This document shows positions 5,760-11,759 of a DNA stretch of 12,167 nucleotides, piece by piece. A program made the translations under genes and the position numbers. Source of the DNA: Nanobdellota archaeon (lineage in GTDB: Archaea > Nanobdellota > Nanobdellia > Woesearchaeales > JAHJBD01); the NCBI GenBank assembly GCA_018813725.1, contig JAHJBD010000043.1, positions 1-12,167 on the forward strand, written 5' to 3'. How positions within the stretch are numbered: position 1 is the stretch's first letter; each line of letters opens with the position of its first letter. A model generated the notes under the pieces. That model was not told the DNA's origin. It did not search any database and saw only the letters and a list, made by a program, of their open reading frames with translations.

Positions 5760-6304
5760 AAAAGATATATTTTGTGACGCACAATCCAGGCAAGGTTAAA
5801 GAGTTCAAGCAGATACTCGAGCCTAAAATAATTGTTGAGCAGATCAATTATGACTATCCTGAACTTAGGCATGATGACCCGATGGATATCGCAAAGGACG
5901 GCGCAAAACATTGCGCTGAAAAATTCAAGAAAAATATAGTAGTTGAAGATTCTGGATTATTTATTGCAGCATTAAAAGATTTCCCAGGCACTTGCTCTGC
6001 CTACACCCATAAAAGGATAGGGCTTAAAGGCATACTGAAACTAATGGAAGGTGTAATAGACCGCTCATGCAAGTATAAGTCAGCTGTCGCTTACTGCGAA
6101 CCAGGAAAAGAGCCTATCGCTTTCCTCGGTGAAGAAGAAGGGACAATAGCAAAAGAAGAAAGAGGCAATAACGGCTTTGGCCATGACCCAATATTCATAC
6201 CAAAAGGATATGACAAGACTTATGCAGAGCTGGATAACACAGAAGAGCTCAAGATCTTCAGAAGAACAGCTGTAAAAAAGCTGTTAAAACACTTATCTTT
6301 ATAA
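5756..6304 (+). CDS. rdgB: XTP/dITP diphosphatase, HAM1/RdgB family
   Basis: The enzyme hydrolyses non-canonical purine nucleoside triphosphates (dITP, XTP) to the monophosphate plus pyrophosphate, cleaning the nucleotide pool. Its 182 residues carry the family motifs in order: THNPGKVKEF at 8-17, VVEDSGLF at 62-69 with catalytic Asp65, FPGTCSAY at 76-83, and GFGHDPIFIP at 140-149. The length is normal for archaeal members. The usual C-terminal Ser-His-Arg base-contacting motif reads Phe168-Arg169-Arg170 here, so the arginine is kept but the histidine is replaced. The start codon overlaps the aspS stop by four bases (ATGA), so the two are translationally coupled. No other promoter is seen, and the stop overlaps the TATA box of the next gene. 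Confidence 0.93.
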   Translation: MKKIYFVTHNPGKVKEFKQILEPKIIVEQINYDYPELRHDDPMDIAKDGAKHCAEKFKKNIVVEDSGLFIAALKDFPGTCSAYTHKRIGLKGILKLMEGVIDRSCKYKSAVAYCEPGKEPIAFLGEEEGTIAKEERGNNGFGHDPIFIPKGYDKTYAELDNTEELKIFRRTAVKKLLKHLSL

Positions 6305-6305
6305 G
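6297..6305 (+). promoter_or_regulatory. TATA box of the receiver-domain gene
   Basis: CTTTATAAG spans the last codons and stop of the rdgB gene. Its centre is 27 bp before the ATG at 6328, again predicting a leaderless transcript. Confidence 0.6.
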
Positions 6306-6327
6306 AATAAAACTGATTCTCAATAGT

Positions 6328-6732
6328 ATGGATAAACAGGATACAAAAGTATTGGTAGTAGATGACCACTCCTCTTTGCGGTCTTGCATTAGTGCCATCC
6401 TTGGGTTAGAGGGTTATAGCAATATCAGGTTAGCTAATGATGGAATGCAAGCACTAGAAATGGCAGATGATTACAGGCCGCATGTTGTCGTGATGGACAC
6501 AAGTATGCCGCGCATGGACGGAATTACTGCATGCAAAGAACTTAGGGCAAGAGAATATGGCAACAATATGGCGATCATCGGAATGTCATTGGGCAACGAA
6601 TTTGGACATAAACGTACAGCATATCTTGATGCAGGAGCAGATGATTTTATCGACAAGTCTGATCTAGCAGATCTTGGCAGCCACATGCTTGATGATGTCA
6701 TCCAGAGAAATCTAGCAAAATACCAAGCATAA
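6328..6732 (+). CDS. Stand-alone response-regulator receiver (CheY-like) protein
   Basis: The 134-residue protein is a single receiver domain with all key residues: the acidic pair Asp12-Asp13 in VLVVDDH, phosphoacceptor Asp57 in VVVMDTSMPRMDG, Ser87 in GMSLG as the switch Ser/Thr, and Lys110 in DDFIDKS. There is no DNA-binding, GGDEF or other output domain; about 20 residues after Lys110 complete the last helix. It should be phosphorylated on Asp57 by a histidine kinase and signal through protein contact. No kinase or chemotaxis gene lies in the window, so its partner is unknown. It has its own TATA box and is followed by a separately promoted macro-domain gene. Confidence 0.93.
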   Translation: MDKQDTKVLVVDDHSSLRSCISAILGLEGYSNIRLANDGMQALEMADDYRPHVVVMDTSMPRMDGITACKELRAREYGNNMAIIGMSLGNEFGHKRTAYLDAGADDFIDKSDLADLGSHMLDDVIQRNLAKYQA

Positions 6733-6737
6733 ATTAG

Positions 6738-6746
6738 TTAAATATC
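6738..6746 (+). promoter_or_regulatory. Probable TATA box of the macro-domain gene
   Basis: TTAAATATC lies with its centre about 22-23 bp before the ATG at 6764. It is slightly closer and weaker than the other promoters here, so co-transcription with the receiver gene (31-bp gap) is an alternative. Confidence 0.4.
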
Positions 6747-6763
6747 ACAAATATCCCATTCTT

Positions 6764-7261
6764 ATGATAAAGATCAAGATAATTGAAGCAGACATAGGAC
6801 AATTACAGGTTGACGCTATTGTAAACCCTGCAAATTCTTATGGATATATGGGTGGAGGCATTGCAGGCGCTATTAAAAAGCAAGGCGGCCATGAGATAGA
6901 GACAGAAGCTATAGCTTTTGCACCGATACCTATTGGACATGCAGTCCTTACCACAGCCGGAACATTAAGGTCAAAACACATAATCCATTCTCCGACAATG
7001 GAGCAGCCTGCAGCCATAACTGATTTAGCAACGATAAAAGAAGCGACAAAAGCAGCACTAGAGTGCGCAGACGAAAACAACCTTAAGAAGATAGCGATTC
7101 CAGGCATGGGCACAGGTGTTGGCCGAGTCCCAAAAGAAAAAGCAGCATTAGCGATACTTGAAACCATCCTTAACTATGAACCAACCTCTGTCGAAGAAGT
7201 CATACTGTTTGACCAGGACAAAGAGATGGTAAAAGCTTTTGACAAAGCATTCAATGGTTAA
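6764..7261 (+). CDS. Macro-domain protein (ADP-ribose binding or hydrolysing)
   Basis: The 165-residue protein is one complete macro domain. Residues 8-12 (EADIG) hold the adenine-contacting Asp10. Residues 20-35 (VNPANSYGYMGGGIAG) form the first loop, with Asn24 and the Gly triplet that hold the distal ribose. HIIHSPTM lies near residue 72, and IPGMGTGVGRVP near 111-122 is the phosphate-binding loop. Macro domains bind ADP-ribose, and many remove it from proteins, nucleic acids or O-acetyl-ADP-ribose; the sequence alone does not show which applies here. No ADP-ribosyltransferase is visible in the window. The last codons (GGT TAA) form part of the left copy of a 9-bp direct repeat bordering the element that follows. 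Confidence 0.92.
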   Translation: MIKIKIIEADIGQLQVDAIVNPANSYGYMGGGIAGAIKKQGGHEIETEAIAFAPIPIGHAVLTTAGTLRSKHIIHSPTMEQPAAITDLATIKEATKAALECADENNLKKIAIPGMGTGVGRVPKEKAALAILETILNYEPTSVEEVILFDQDKEMVKAFDKAFNG

Positions 7262-7264
7262 GAC
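7256..7264. repeat. Left copy of putative target-site duplication
   Basis: GGTTAAGAC includes the stop codon of the macro-domain gene and directly abuts the left inverted repeat. It differs by one base from the copy at 7429-7437. Confidence 0.5.
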
Positions 7265-7428
7265 GGCTACATCCAAAAAAGAGTTAGCATCAATCTGCGC
7301 AAGCCTCTTGATCATCAAAATCAAAGCTGACAGGGTGACGACCCTTACAGGGATGTCAGCTTATTACCGTCAACATAAAGGCCAAAGCCGATGCTAACCA
7401 AGCGAAGCTTGAATTTTTGGATGAAGCC
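7265..7428. mobile_element. 164-bp non-coding MITE-like element or structured RNA
   Basis: The ends are imperfect inverted repeats: GGCTACATCCAAAAA (7265-7279) and TTTTTGGATGAAGCC (7414-7428), 14 of 15 paired with one A-A mismatch. They are abutted by GGTTAAGAC (7256-7264) and GATTAAGAC (7429-7437), an 8/9 direct repeat as expected for a target-site duplication. Inside, GTTAGCATC (7283-7291) pairs perfectly with GATGCTAAC (7390-7398), CAAGC-GAA-GCTTG (7399-7411) is a side hairpin, and AAGCTGACA (7324-7332) pairs with TGTCAGCTT (7354-7362). The tip contains GGGTGACGACCC. Removing element and one repeat leaves a 41-bp intergenic gap, typical here. No ORF or transposase is present. The strand of any transcript is undecided: no good TATA box lies upstream on the plus strand. 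Confidence 0.6.
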
Positions 7429-7437
7429 GATTAAGAC
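7429..7437. repeat. Right copy of putative target-site duplication
   Basis: GATTAAGAC directly abuts the right inverted repeat and matches the left copy in 8 of 9 bases. Confidence 0.5.
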
Positions 7438-7442
7438 AAAAC

Positions 7443-7453
7443 ATATTTAAACC
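7443..7453 (+). promoter_or_regulatory. TATA box of the gatC operon
   Basis: ATATTTAAACC, after a purine-rich BRE-like stretch (AAAAC), is centred about 28 bp before the gatC ATG at 7476, predicting a leader of zero to a few bases. TTTAAA is self-complementary, so the box could also fire leftward into the 164-bp element; the expected start, about 7421, would fall inside its right inverted repeat. Confidence 0.6.
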
Positions 7454-7475
7454 TTAATCCTACACTTATCTAAAA

Positions 7476-7760
7476 ATGCAAGTTGACAAAGAGCTTATTG
7501 AACATGTAGCAGAAGTAGCTAGATTAAAGCTCACAGATACAGAGATAAAGAGATTCTTGCCTCAGTTAAAAGAGATATTAGAAGCATTTGAAAAGCTTCA
7601 AGAAGTAAACACAGATGATACAAAACCTTCTTTTCAGCCAGTTGAGATAAAGAACGTGATGAGAGAAGACAAGATCACAGATTGCTTGACACAAGAACAA
7701 GCCTTATCACTGGTAAAAAACAAGAAAGACGGCTATTTCAAAGGACCAAAAGCAGTATGA
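7476..7760 (+). CDS. gatC: Aspartyl/glutamyl-tRNA amidotransferase subunit C
   Basis: GatC is the small subunit that wraps around and stabilises GatA in the GatCAB complex, which turns Asp-tRNA(Asn) and/or Glu-tRNA(Gln) into Asn- or Gln-tRNA. The 94-residue product has the family signatures: HVAEVARLKLTDTEIKRF at 10-27, the central KPSFQPVEIKNVMREDK at about 50-66, and the C-terminal GYFKGPKAV, the counterpart of GFF-x-VPK in bacterial GatC. The length is normal. It heads the gat operon behind its own TATA box, and its stop overlaps the next start by four bases (ATGA). Confidence 0.93.
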   Translation: MQVDKELIEHVAEVARLKLTDTEIKRFLPQLKEILEAFEKLQEVNTDDTKPSFQPVEIKNVMREDKITDCLTQEQALSLVKNKKDGYFKGPKAV

Positions 7761-8269
7761 GATATGCAATCTTGATAATATTGATCCTGATCGCAGGATG
7801 TGGAGGAAACATGACAACAGCAGAATTTGAGACAAACAAGGGAAATTTCAAAATGGAGTTATTTACAGATAAAGCACCCATCACAACACAGAACTTCATT
7901 AATCTTACTGAAAAAGGGTTTTACGATAACACCAAGTTCCACAGGGTTATAGACGGGTTCATGATACAAGGCGGAGACCCAGACGGCGACGGCACAGGCG
8001 GCCCTGGATACAGCATAGAAGATGAGTTTGACCCTGGATTAAGACACAACACAGAAGGGATATTATCTATGGCAAACCGTGGGCCAAACACAGGCGGCTC
8101 GCAATTTTTCATAACGCTTGCTCCAACACCTTGGCTTGATGATAAGCACGCAGTGTTCGGAAAAGTCATCAGCGGAATGGATGTTATAAAGAAGATAGGC
8201 AAGGTAAAGAAAGATAGCAACGATGCGCCATTAGAAGATGTAATAATAAGCAAGATAACAATAAGATGA
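7757..8269 (+). CDS. Cyclophilin-type peptidyl-prolyl isomerase, predicted lipoprotein
   Basis: The enzyme catalyses cis-trans isomerisation of prolyl bonds. The start at 7757 gives 170 residues and overlaps the gatC stop (ATGA). Residues 1-15 (MRYAILIILILIAGC) look like a lipoprotein signal with lipobox IAGC and Cys15 as first mature residue, placing the enzyme outside the membrane. The catalytic domain, about 19-170, has FHRVIDGFMIQGGD with active-site Arg63, GSQFFIT at 114-120, and PWLDDKHAVFG with Trp126 and His131. Initiation at the second Met19 would give a cytosolic form, so dual localisation cannot be excluded. It sits between gatC and gatA with four-base overlaps on both sides, an odd place for an exported folding factor. 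Confidence 0.93.
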   Translation: MRYAILIILILIAGCGGNMTTAEFETNKGNFKMELFTDKAPITTQNFINLTEKGFYDNTKFHRVIDGFMIQGGDPDGDGTGGPGYSIEDEFDPGLRHNTEGILSMANRGPNTGGSQFFITLAPTPWLDDKHAVFGKVISGMDVIKKIGKVKKDSNDAPLEDVIISKITIR

Positions 8270-9600
8270 ATGCAAAAGAGATAATCAAACAAGCTAAAGA
8301 GCTTGACAAGGAATACCTTTTCTTCAATAAGATAGTTGAGGATCCGAAAGTTTATGGAGAAGGAACGCTTTCAGGCACAGCAATCTCTGTAAAAGACTGT
8401 GTTGTAGTAAAAGGTGTTGAGAGCAGAGCAGGTTCAAAGATATTGGAAAATTACATCCCATTGTTCGATGCAACAGTCATAGAGAAGATCAAAGCAGAAG
8501 GCGGCATGATAATCGGAAAGACTGCTCAAGATGCTTTTGGTTTTGGCTCTTTTGCAACAAATGTCGGGATAGGGATGAAGGTCCCGCTAAACCCATTTGA
8601 CAAGGAAAGGTCCTGCGGTGGCTCAAGCGGAGGCTCAGCAGGTATCACACAAAAAGCAACCTTCAATCATATCAGCATAGCTGAATCAACTGGCGGCAGT
8701 ATTGTCTGTCCAGCAAGCTTTTGCGGTGTTGTTGGAATATGCCCAACATACGGCCGTGTCTCAAGATACGGACTTATGGATTATGCAAACTCTTTGGATA
8801 AGATAGGCGCCATGGCAAAAACCATTGAAGAGATTGCCTTGATCATGAGAATAATCGCTGGCCATGACCCAAGAGACTCAACATCACTGGATAAGCCAGT
8901 TCCAAATTACTCAGAGTCTATCAAAAAACCGATAAAAGGCATGAAGATAGGGATGATCAAAGAAGCATTTGGAGAAGGTCTTGACAAGGAAGTAAAAGAT
9001 AATGTTAAACAAGCTATAAAGAGATTAGAATCACAAGGCGCAAAAGTTGAAGAAGTCTCTCTGCCGCTTACATCAAAGTATGCTCTTGAATGTTATTACC
9101 TTATAGCCATGGCAGAAGCATCAACAAACCTTGCAAAATACTGCGGAATGCGTTATGGCGCAGAAGAAAAAGTAGAAGGAAGCTTTAATGAATATTTCTC
9201 AAAAGTGCGCTCACAATATTTCAATGCAGAATCAAAAAGAAGGATAATAATAGGAACATTCGCAAGGATGGCTGGATACAGAGACGCGTATTATCTAAAA
9301 GCCATGAAAGTAAGGACAAAGATAATTGAAGAATACAAGAAAGTGTTCAAGAAATTTGACGCATTGATCTGCCCTACAATGCCAGTCATCGCTCCAAAAT
9401 TCACAGAGATAGAAAAACTAACACCTATGCAAAATTACATGATGGATATTCTTACTGTTGGCCCTAATTTGGCAGGCCTTCCGCACATCACTATTCCCTC
9501 AGGAACTAAAGACAAGATGCCTATAGGAACAATGCTTATAGGAGATCACTTAGCAGAAGATAAATTGATGCAGATAGGTGCGAAGCTAAAGGCAAATTAA
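8266..9600 (+). CDS. gatA: Aspartyl/glutamyl-tRNA amidotransferase subunit A
   Basis: GatA is the amidase subunit that releases ammonia from glutamine or asparagine for the tRNA-bound substrate. The 444-residue protein carries the amidase-signature triad: Lys43 in SVKDCV, Ser120 in GGSSGGSAG, and nucleophile Ser145 in STGGSIVCPASFCG. The stretch between the two serines is 25 residues rather than the usual 24, and the usual SDTGGS reads ESTGGS, so an acidic residue next to the nucleophile loop has shifted; the triad itself is intact. It is somewhat shorter than bacterial GatA (about 480 residues), mostly near the N-terminus and C-terminal end. The start overlaps the cyclophilin stop (ATGA), and the stop is one base from the next start. 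Confidence 0.95.
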   Translation: MNAKEIIKQAKELDKEYLFFNKIVEDPKVYGEGTLSGTAISVKDCVVVKGVESRAGSKILENYIPLFDATVIEKIKAEGGMIIGKTAQDAFGFGSFATNVGIGMKVPLNPFDKERSCGGSSGGSAGITQKATFNHISIAESTGGSIVCPASFCGVVGICPTYGRVSRYGLMDYANSLDKIGAMAKTIEEIALIMRIIAGHDPRDSTSLDKPVPNYSESIKKPIKGMKIGMIKEAFGEGLDKEVKDNVKQAIKRLESQGAKVEEVSLPLTSKYALECYYLIAMAEASTNLAKYCGMRYGAEEKVEGSFNEYFSKVRSQYFNAESKRRIIIGTFARMAGYRDAYYLKAMKVRTKIIEEYKKVFKKFDALICPTMPVIAPKFTEIEKLTPMQNYMMDILTVGPNLAGLPHITIPSGTKDKMPIGTMLIGDHLAEDKLMQIGAKLKAN

Positions 9601-9601
9601 A

Positions 9602-9733
9602 ATGGTAAAAAAATGTGAGAAATGTAAAGTACCTCTCGAAGGTTTTATGTACAGATTGATTGCAAAACCTATTTTCAAAGTAGAACCTAGTAAAAAAAAG
9701 AAAGGACTATGTAATAAATGTGAGAACAAATGA
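9602..9733 (+). CDS. 43-residue two-CxxC zinc-ribbon-like microprotein
   Basis: An ATG one base after the gatA stop opens a 43-codon frame ending in a TGA that overlaps the next gene's start (ATGA), the same packing as every other junction in the operon. The product has CEKC at residues 5-8 and CNKC at 37-40, separated by a basic 28-residue loop (with KKKK near 31-34). Two CxxC pairs at the ends of so small a protein suggest one zinc ion holding a ribbon-like knuckle. The lysine-rich surface would suit RNA binding, perhaps tRNA. I recognise no named family. Function is unknown; placement between gatA and gatB hints at a link with the amidotransferase. Confidence 0.75.
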   Translation: MVKKCEKCKVPLEGFMYRLIAKPIFKVEPSKKKKGLCNKCENK

Positions 9734-10308
9734 AAAAAGATATCACCTATTTTGAAAAGCCTGGAGAAGAAAACACTGAAGAAACATTAAAGCTTGCAGT
9801 CCAATATGCAAAAGCAAACAACATAAAGACTATTGTCATAGGCTCAGCAAGAGGTGTATCTGCATTAAAGCTAAAAGATATGGCTCCAGACCTAGAGATA
9901 ATTGATGTTGCTTATTCACCTGGAGTTTCTTACAAAGAAACATTAGCAGAATTTGAAAAAAACAAGACAAAGATAGAACAAGCAGGTATCAAGATAATAC
10001 AATGCACACACGCATTCTCAGGAATTGACAAATGCATTTTCAAGAAATATGGTACATTAACTCCAAACGTACTTATCTCAGAGACATTAAAACTGATCTC
10101 AGAAGGAACAAAAGTTGCAGTAGAGTGCGCACTTATGGCTGTTGATACAGGAGCCTTAAGACAAAAACAGCCTATACTAGCTTTAGGCGGAACACACCAA
10201 GGCGTAGATACATGCCTATTGGTGGAACCGTCCTCAACATCAAACTTTTTTGATCTTGGCATCTTAGAGATTATCTGCATGCCAAGATACGGGGGATTGG
10301 TGCACTGA
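9730..10308 (+). CDS. Stand-alone pyruvate-kinase C-terminal-like alpha/beta domain protein
   Basis: The 192-residue protein begins ITYFEKPGEENTEETLKLAV, the signature of an archaeal family built like the C-terminal alpha/beta domain of pyruvate kinase (MTH1675 type), and contains IKTIVIGSARGVSALKL near 33-49. Further features are IIQCTHAFSGID near 89-100, ALMAVDTGALR near 134-144, and a closing ILALGGTHQGVDTCLLVEP. There is no pyruvate kinase catalytic barrel, so it cannot be a pyruvate kinase; in that enzyme the domain binds allosteric effectors. The biochemical role of the stand-alone family is, to my knowledge, unknown. It overlaps the microprotein by four bases and gatB by one (TGATG), so it is produced with the amidotransferase. 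Confidence 0.85.
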   Translation: MKKDITYFEKPGEENTEETLKLAVQYAKANNIKTIVIGSARGVSALKLKDMAPDLEIIDVAYSPGVSYKETLAEFEKNKTKIEQAGIKIIQCTHAFSGIDKCIFKKYGTLTPNVLISETLKLISEGTKVAVECALMAVDTGALRQKQPILALGGTHQGVDTCLLVEPSSTSNFFDLGILEIICMPRYGGLVH

Positions 10309-11720
10309 TGAAATTCACAACACCTGTCGTAATAGGCCTTGAGATCCACATCGAGCTGGATACAGAGTCAAAGATGTTCTGCGGCTGCCCAAGATCAGGA
10401 GATGACACGCCTAACAGCAGGACCTGCCCAATATGCCTCGGACACCCAGGCTCAAAACCAGTGCTCAACAAGAAAGCAGTAGAATACGGGATAAAACTAG
10501 CACTTGCGACTAAATCAAAGATAGCAAAAGAGCTTATCTTCAGCAGAAAATCATATTTCTATCCAGACATGGCAAAAAATTATCAGATCTCTCAATATGA
10601 AGTCCCTTTAGCAGAAAAAGGAAAGATCACTTTGCCAAACAAAAAGATTGTCAACCTAACAAGGATCCATCTAGAAGAAGACCCAGCATCATTAGTGCAC
10701 CCAGCAGGCATGCAAAGCAGTTCATATGTTCTGGTGGATTATAACAGAAGCGGAGACCCATTAGCAGAGGTTGTTACAGAACCAGATATGACCTCTCCAG
10801 AAGAGGCCAGAGATTTCATGAGGCAGCTTATCACAATACTTGAATACTTAGAGATATTTGACATCAATAACTGCATAATCAAAGCAGATGCCAACATCTC
10901 AATCAAAGAATCTGGCTATATAAGATCTGAAATTAAAAACATAACAGGCTTTAAAGATATAGAAAAAGCATTAAACTATGAAATCCAAAGGCAGAGAAAA
11001 GAGGTTGCTGAAGGAAAGACACTAAAGATGCAAACCAGGTCTTGGGACGCATCAACAGGCACTACTCATCTATTGAGGACAAAAGAGACAGAAGCAGATT
11101 ACGGATATATCATCGATCCAGATCTAGTGAAAATCGACTTAGACAAATCCTGGATAGACAAGATACAAGCCACAATGCCAGAGCTTGCTGAAGCAAAACT
11201 CGAGAAGTTCACAAAAGAACACGGCCTCTCAGAAGAGATGGCAAAGATATTGAGTAAAGATAAGAAATTAGCATTGATGTTCGAGGAAGTTGCAGTCGCA
11301 GTAAACCCAGACCTTGCAGCAAAATGGATAAGAAGAGAACTACCTAGAGTTCTTAACTACAGCAAGAAAACTTTAGAAGATACAGGGATTGAAGCAATCC
11401 ATCTGATAGACTTACTAAAACTCATTGAATCAAAGACAATAACAGAAAAGATAGGCCAGAAAATAATTGAAAGATTAGTTGAAAAAACATTTGATGTAAA
11501 AGCATATGTAGAAAAAGAAGGCCTTGCAGCAGTATCAGATAAAGGCATAATAGAAAAGTTCTGCAAAGAAGCCATCAAAGAGAACCCAAAAGCTGTTGAT
11601 GACATCAAAGCAGGCAATGAGAAATCTATCAATTTCCTAGTAGGTCAGGTCATGAGAAAAAGCAAGGGCAAAGCAGTTCCTGACGAAGTGCAGAAGATTC
11701 TTAAAGATCTTATCAAGTAA
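10308..11720 (+). CDS. gatB: Aspartyl/glutamyl-tRNA amidotransferase subunit B
   Basis: GatB activates the side-chain carboxylate of Asp- or Glu-tRNA with ATP and joins it to ammonia delivered from GatA. The 470-residue protein has VIGLEIHIELDTESKMF at the N-terminus, with four cysteines (Cys25, Cys27, Cys40, Cys43; FCGCP and CPICLG) as in zinc-containing GatB, and RKSYFYPDMAKNYQISQYE near 79-97. It continues with HLEEDPASLVHP, DYNRSGDPLAEVVTEPDM near 145-162, and SEIKNITGFKDIEKALNYEI near 210-229. The helical cradle and YqeY-like tail (about 300-470, ending GQVMRKSKGKAVPDEVQKIL) are complete. It is GatB rather than GatE because the GAD insert is missing and gatA/gatC are adjacent. It shares one base with the preceding gene and ends the operon. 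Confidence 0.95.
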   Translation: MKFTTPVVIGLEIHIELDTESKMFCGCPRSGDDTPNSRTCPICLGHPGSKPVLNKKAVEYGIKLALATKSKIAKELIFSRKSYFYPDMAKNYQISQYEVPLAEKGKITLPNKKIVNLTRIHLEEDPASLVHPAGMQSSSYVLVDYNRSGDPLAEVVTEPDMTSPEEARDFMRQLITILEYLEIFDINNCIIKADANISIKESGYIRSEIKNITGFKDIEKALNYEIQRQRKEVAEGKTLKMQTRSWDASTGTTHLLRTKETEADYGYIIDPDLVKIDLDKSWIDKIQATMPELAEAKLEKFTKEHGLSEEMAKILSKDKKLALMFEEVAVAVNPDLAAKWIRRELPRVLNYSKKTLEDTGIEAIHLIDLLKLIESKTITEKIGQKIIERLVEKTFDVKAYVEKEGLAAVSDKGIIEKFCKEAIKENPKAVDDIKAGNEKSINFLVGQVMRKSKGKAVPDEVQKILKDLIK

Positions 11721-11730
11721 ATCAAAAAGT

Positions 11731-11739
11731 ATTTATATC
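11731..11739 (+). promoter_or_regulatory. TATA box of the last gene
   Basis: ATTTATATC, in the 39-bp gap after gatB, is centred 25 bp before the ATG at 11760. It predicts a separate, leaderless transcript. Confidence 0.6.
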
Positions 11740-11759
11740 CTGCCAATATATTCACAGTC

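Noticed and set aside
7262..7440. RNase P RNA, SRP RNA or C/D-box RNA in the macro-gatC gap
   Set aside because: No GGAAAGUCC-like P4 segment, no SRP domain IV GGAGC/AGCAGC-like loop, and no correctly spaced C (RUGAUGA) and D (CUGA) boxes were found on either strand.
7682..7756. Longer N-terminus for the cyclophilin gene
   Set aside because: It would overlap gatC by 79 bases and hide the lipoprotein signal; the ATG at 7757 gives the usual ATGA overlap and a clean lipobox.
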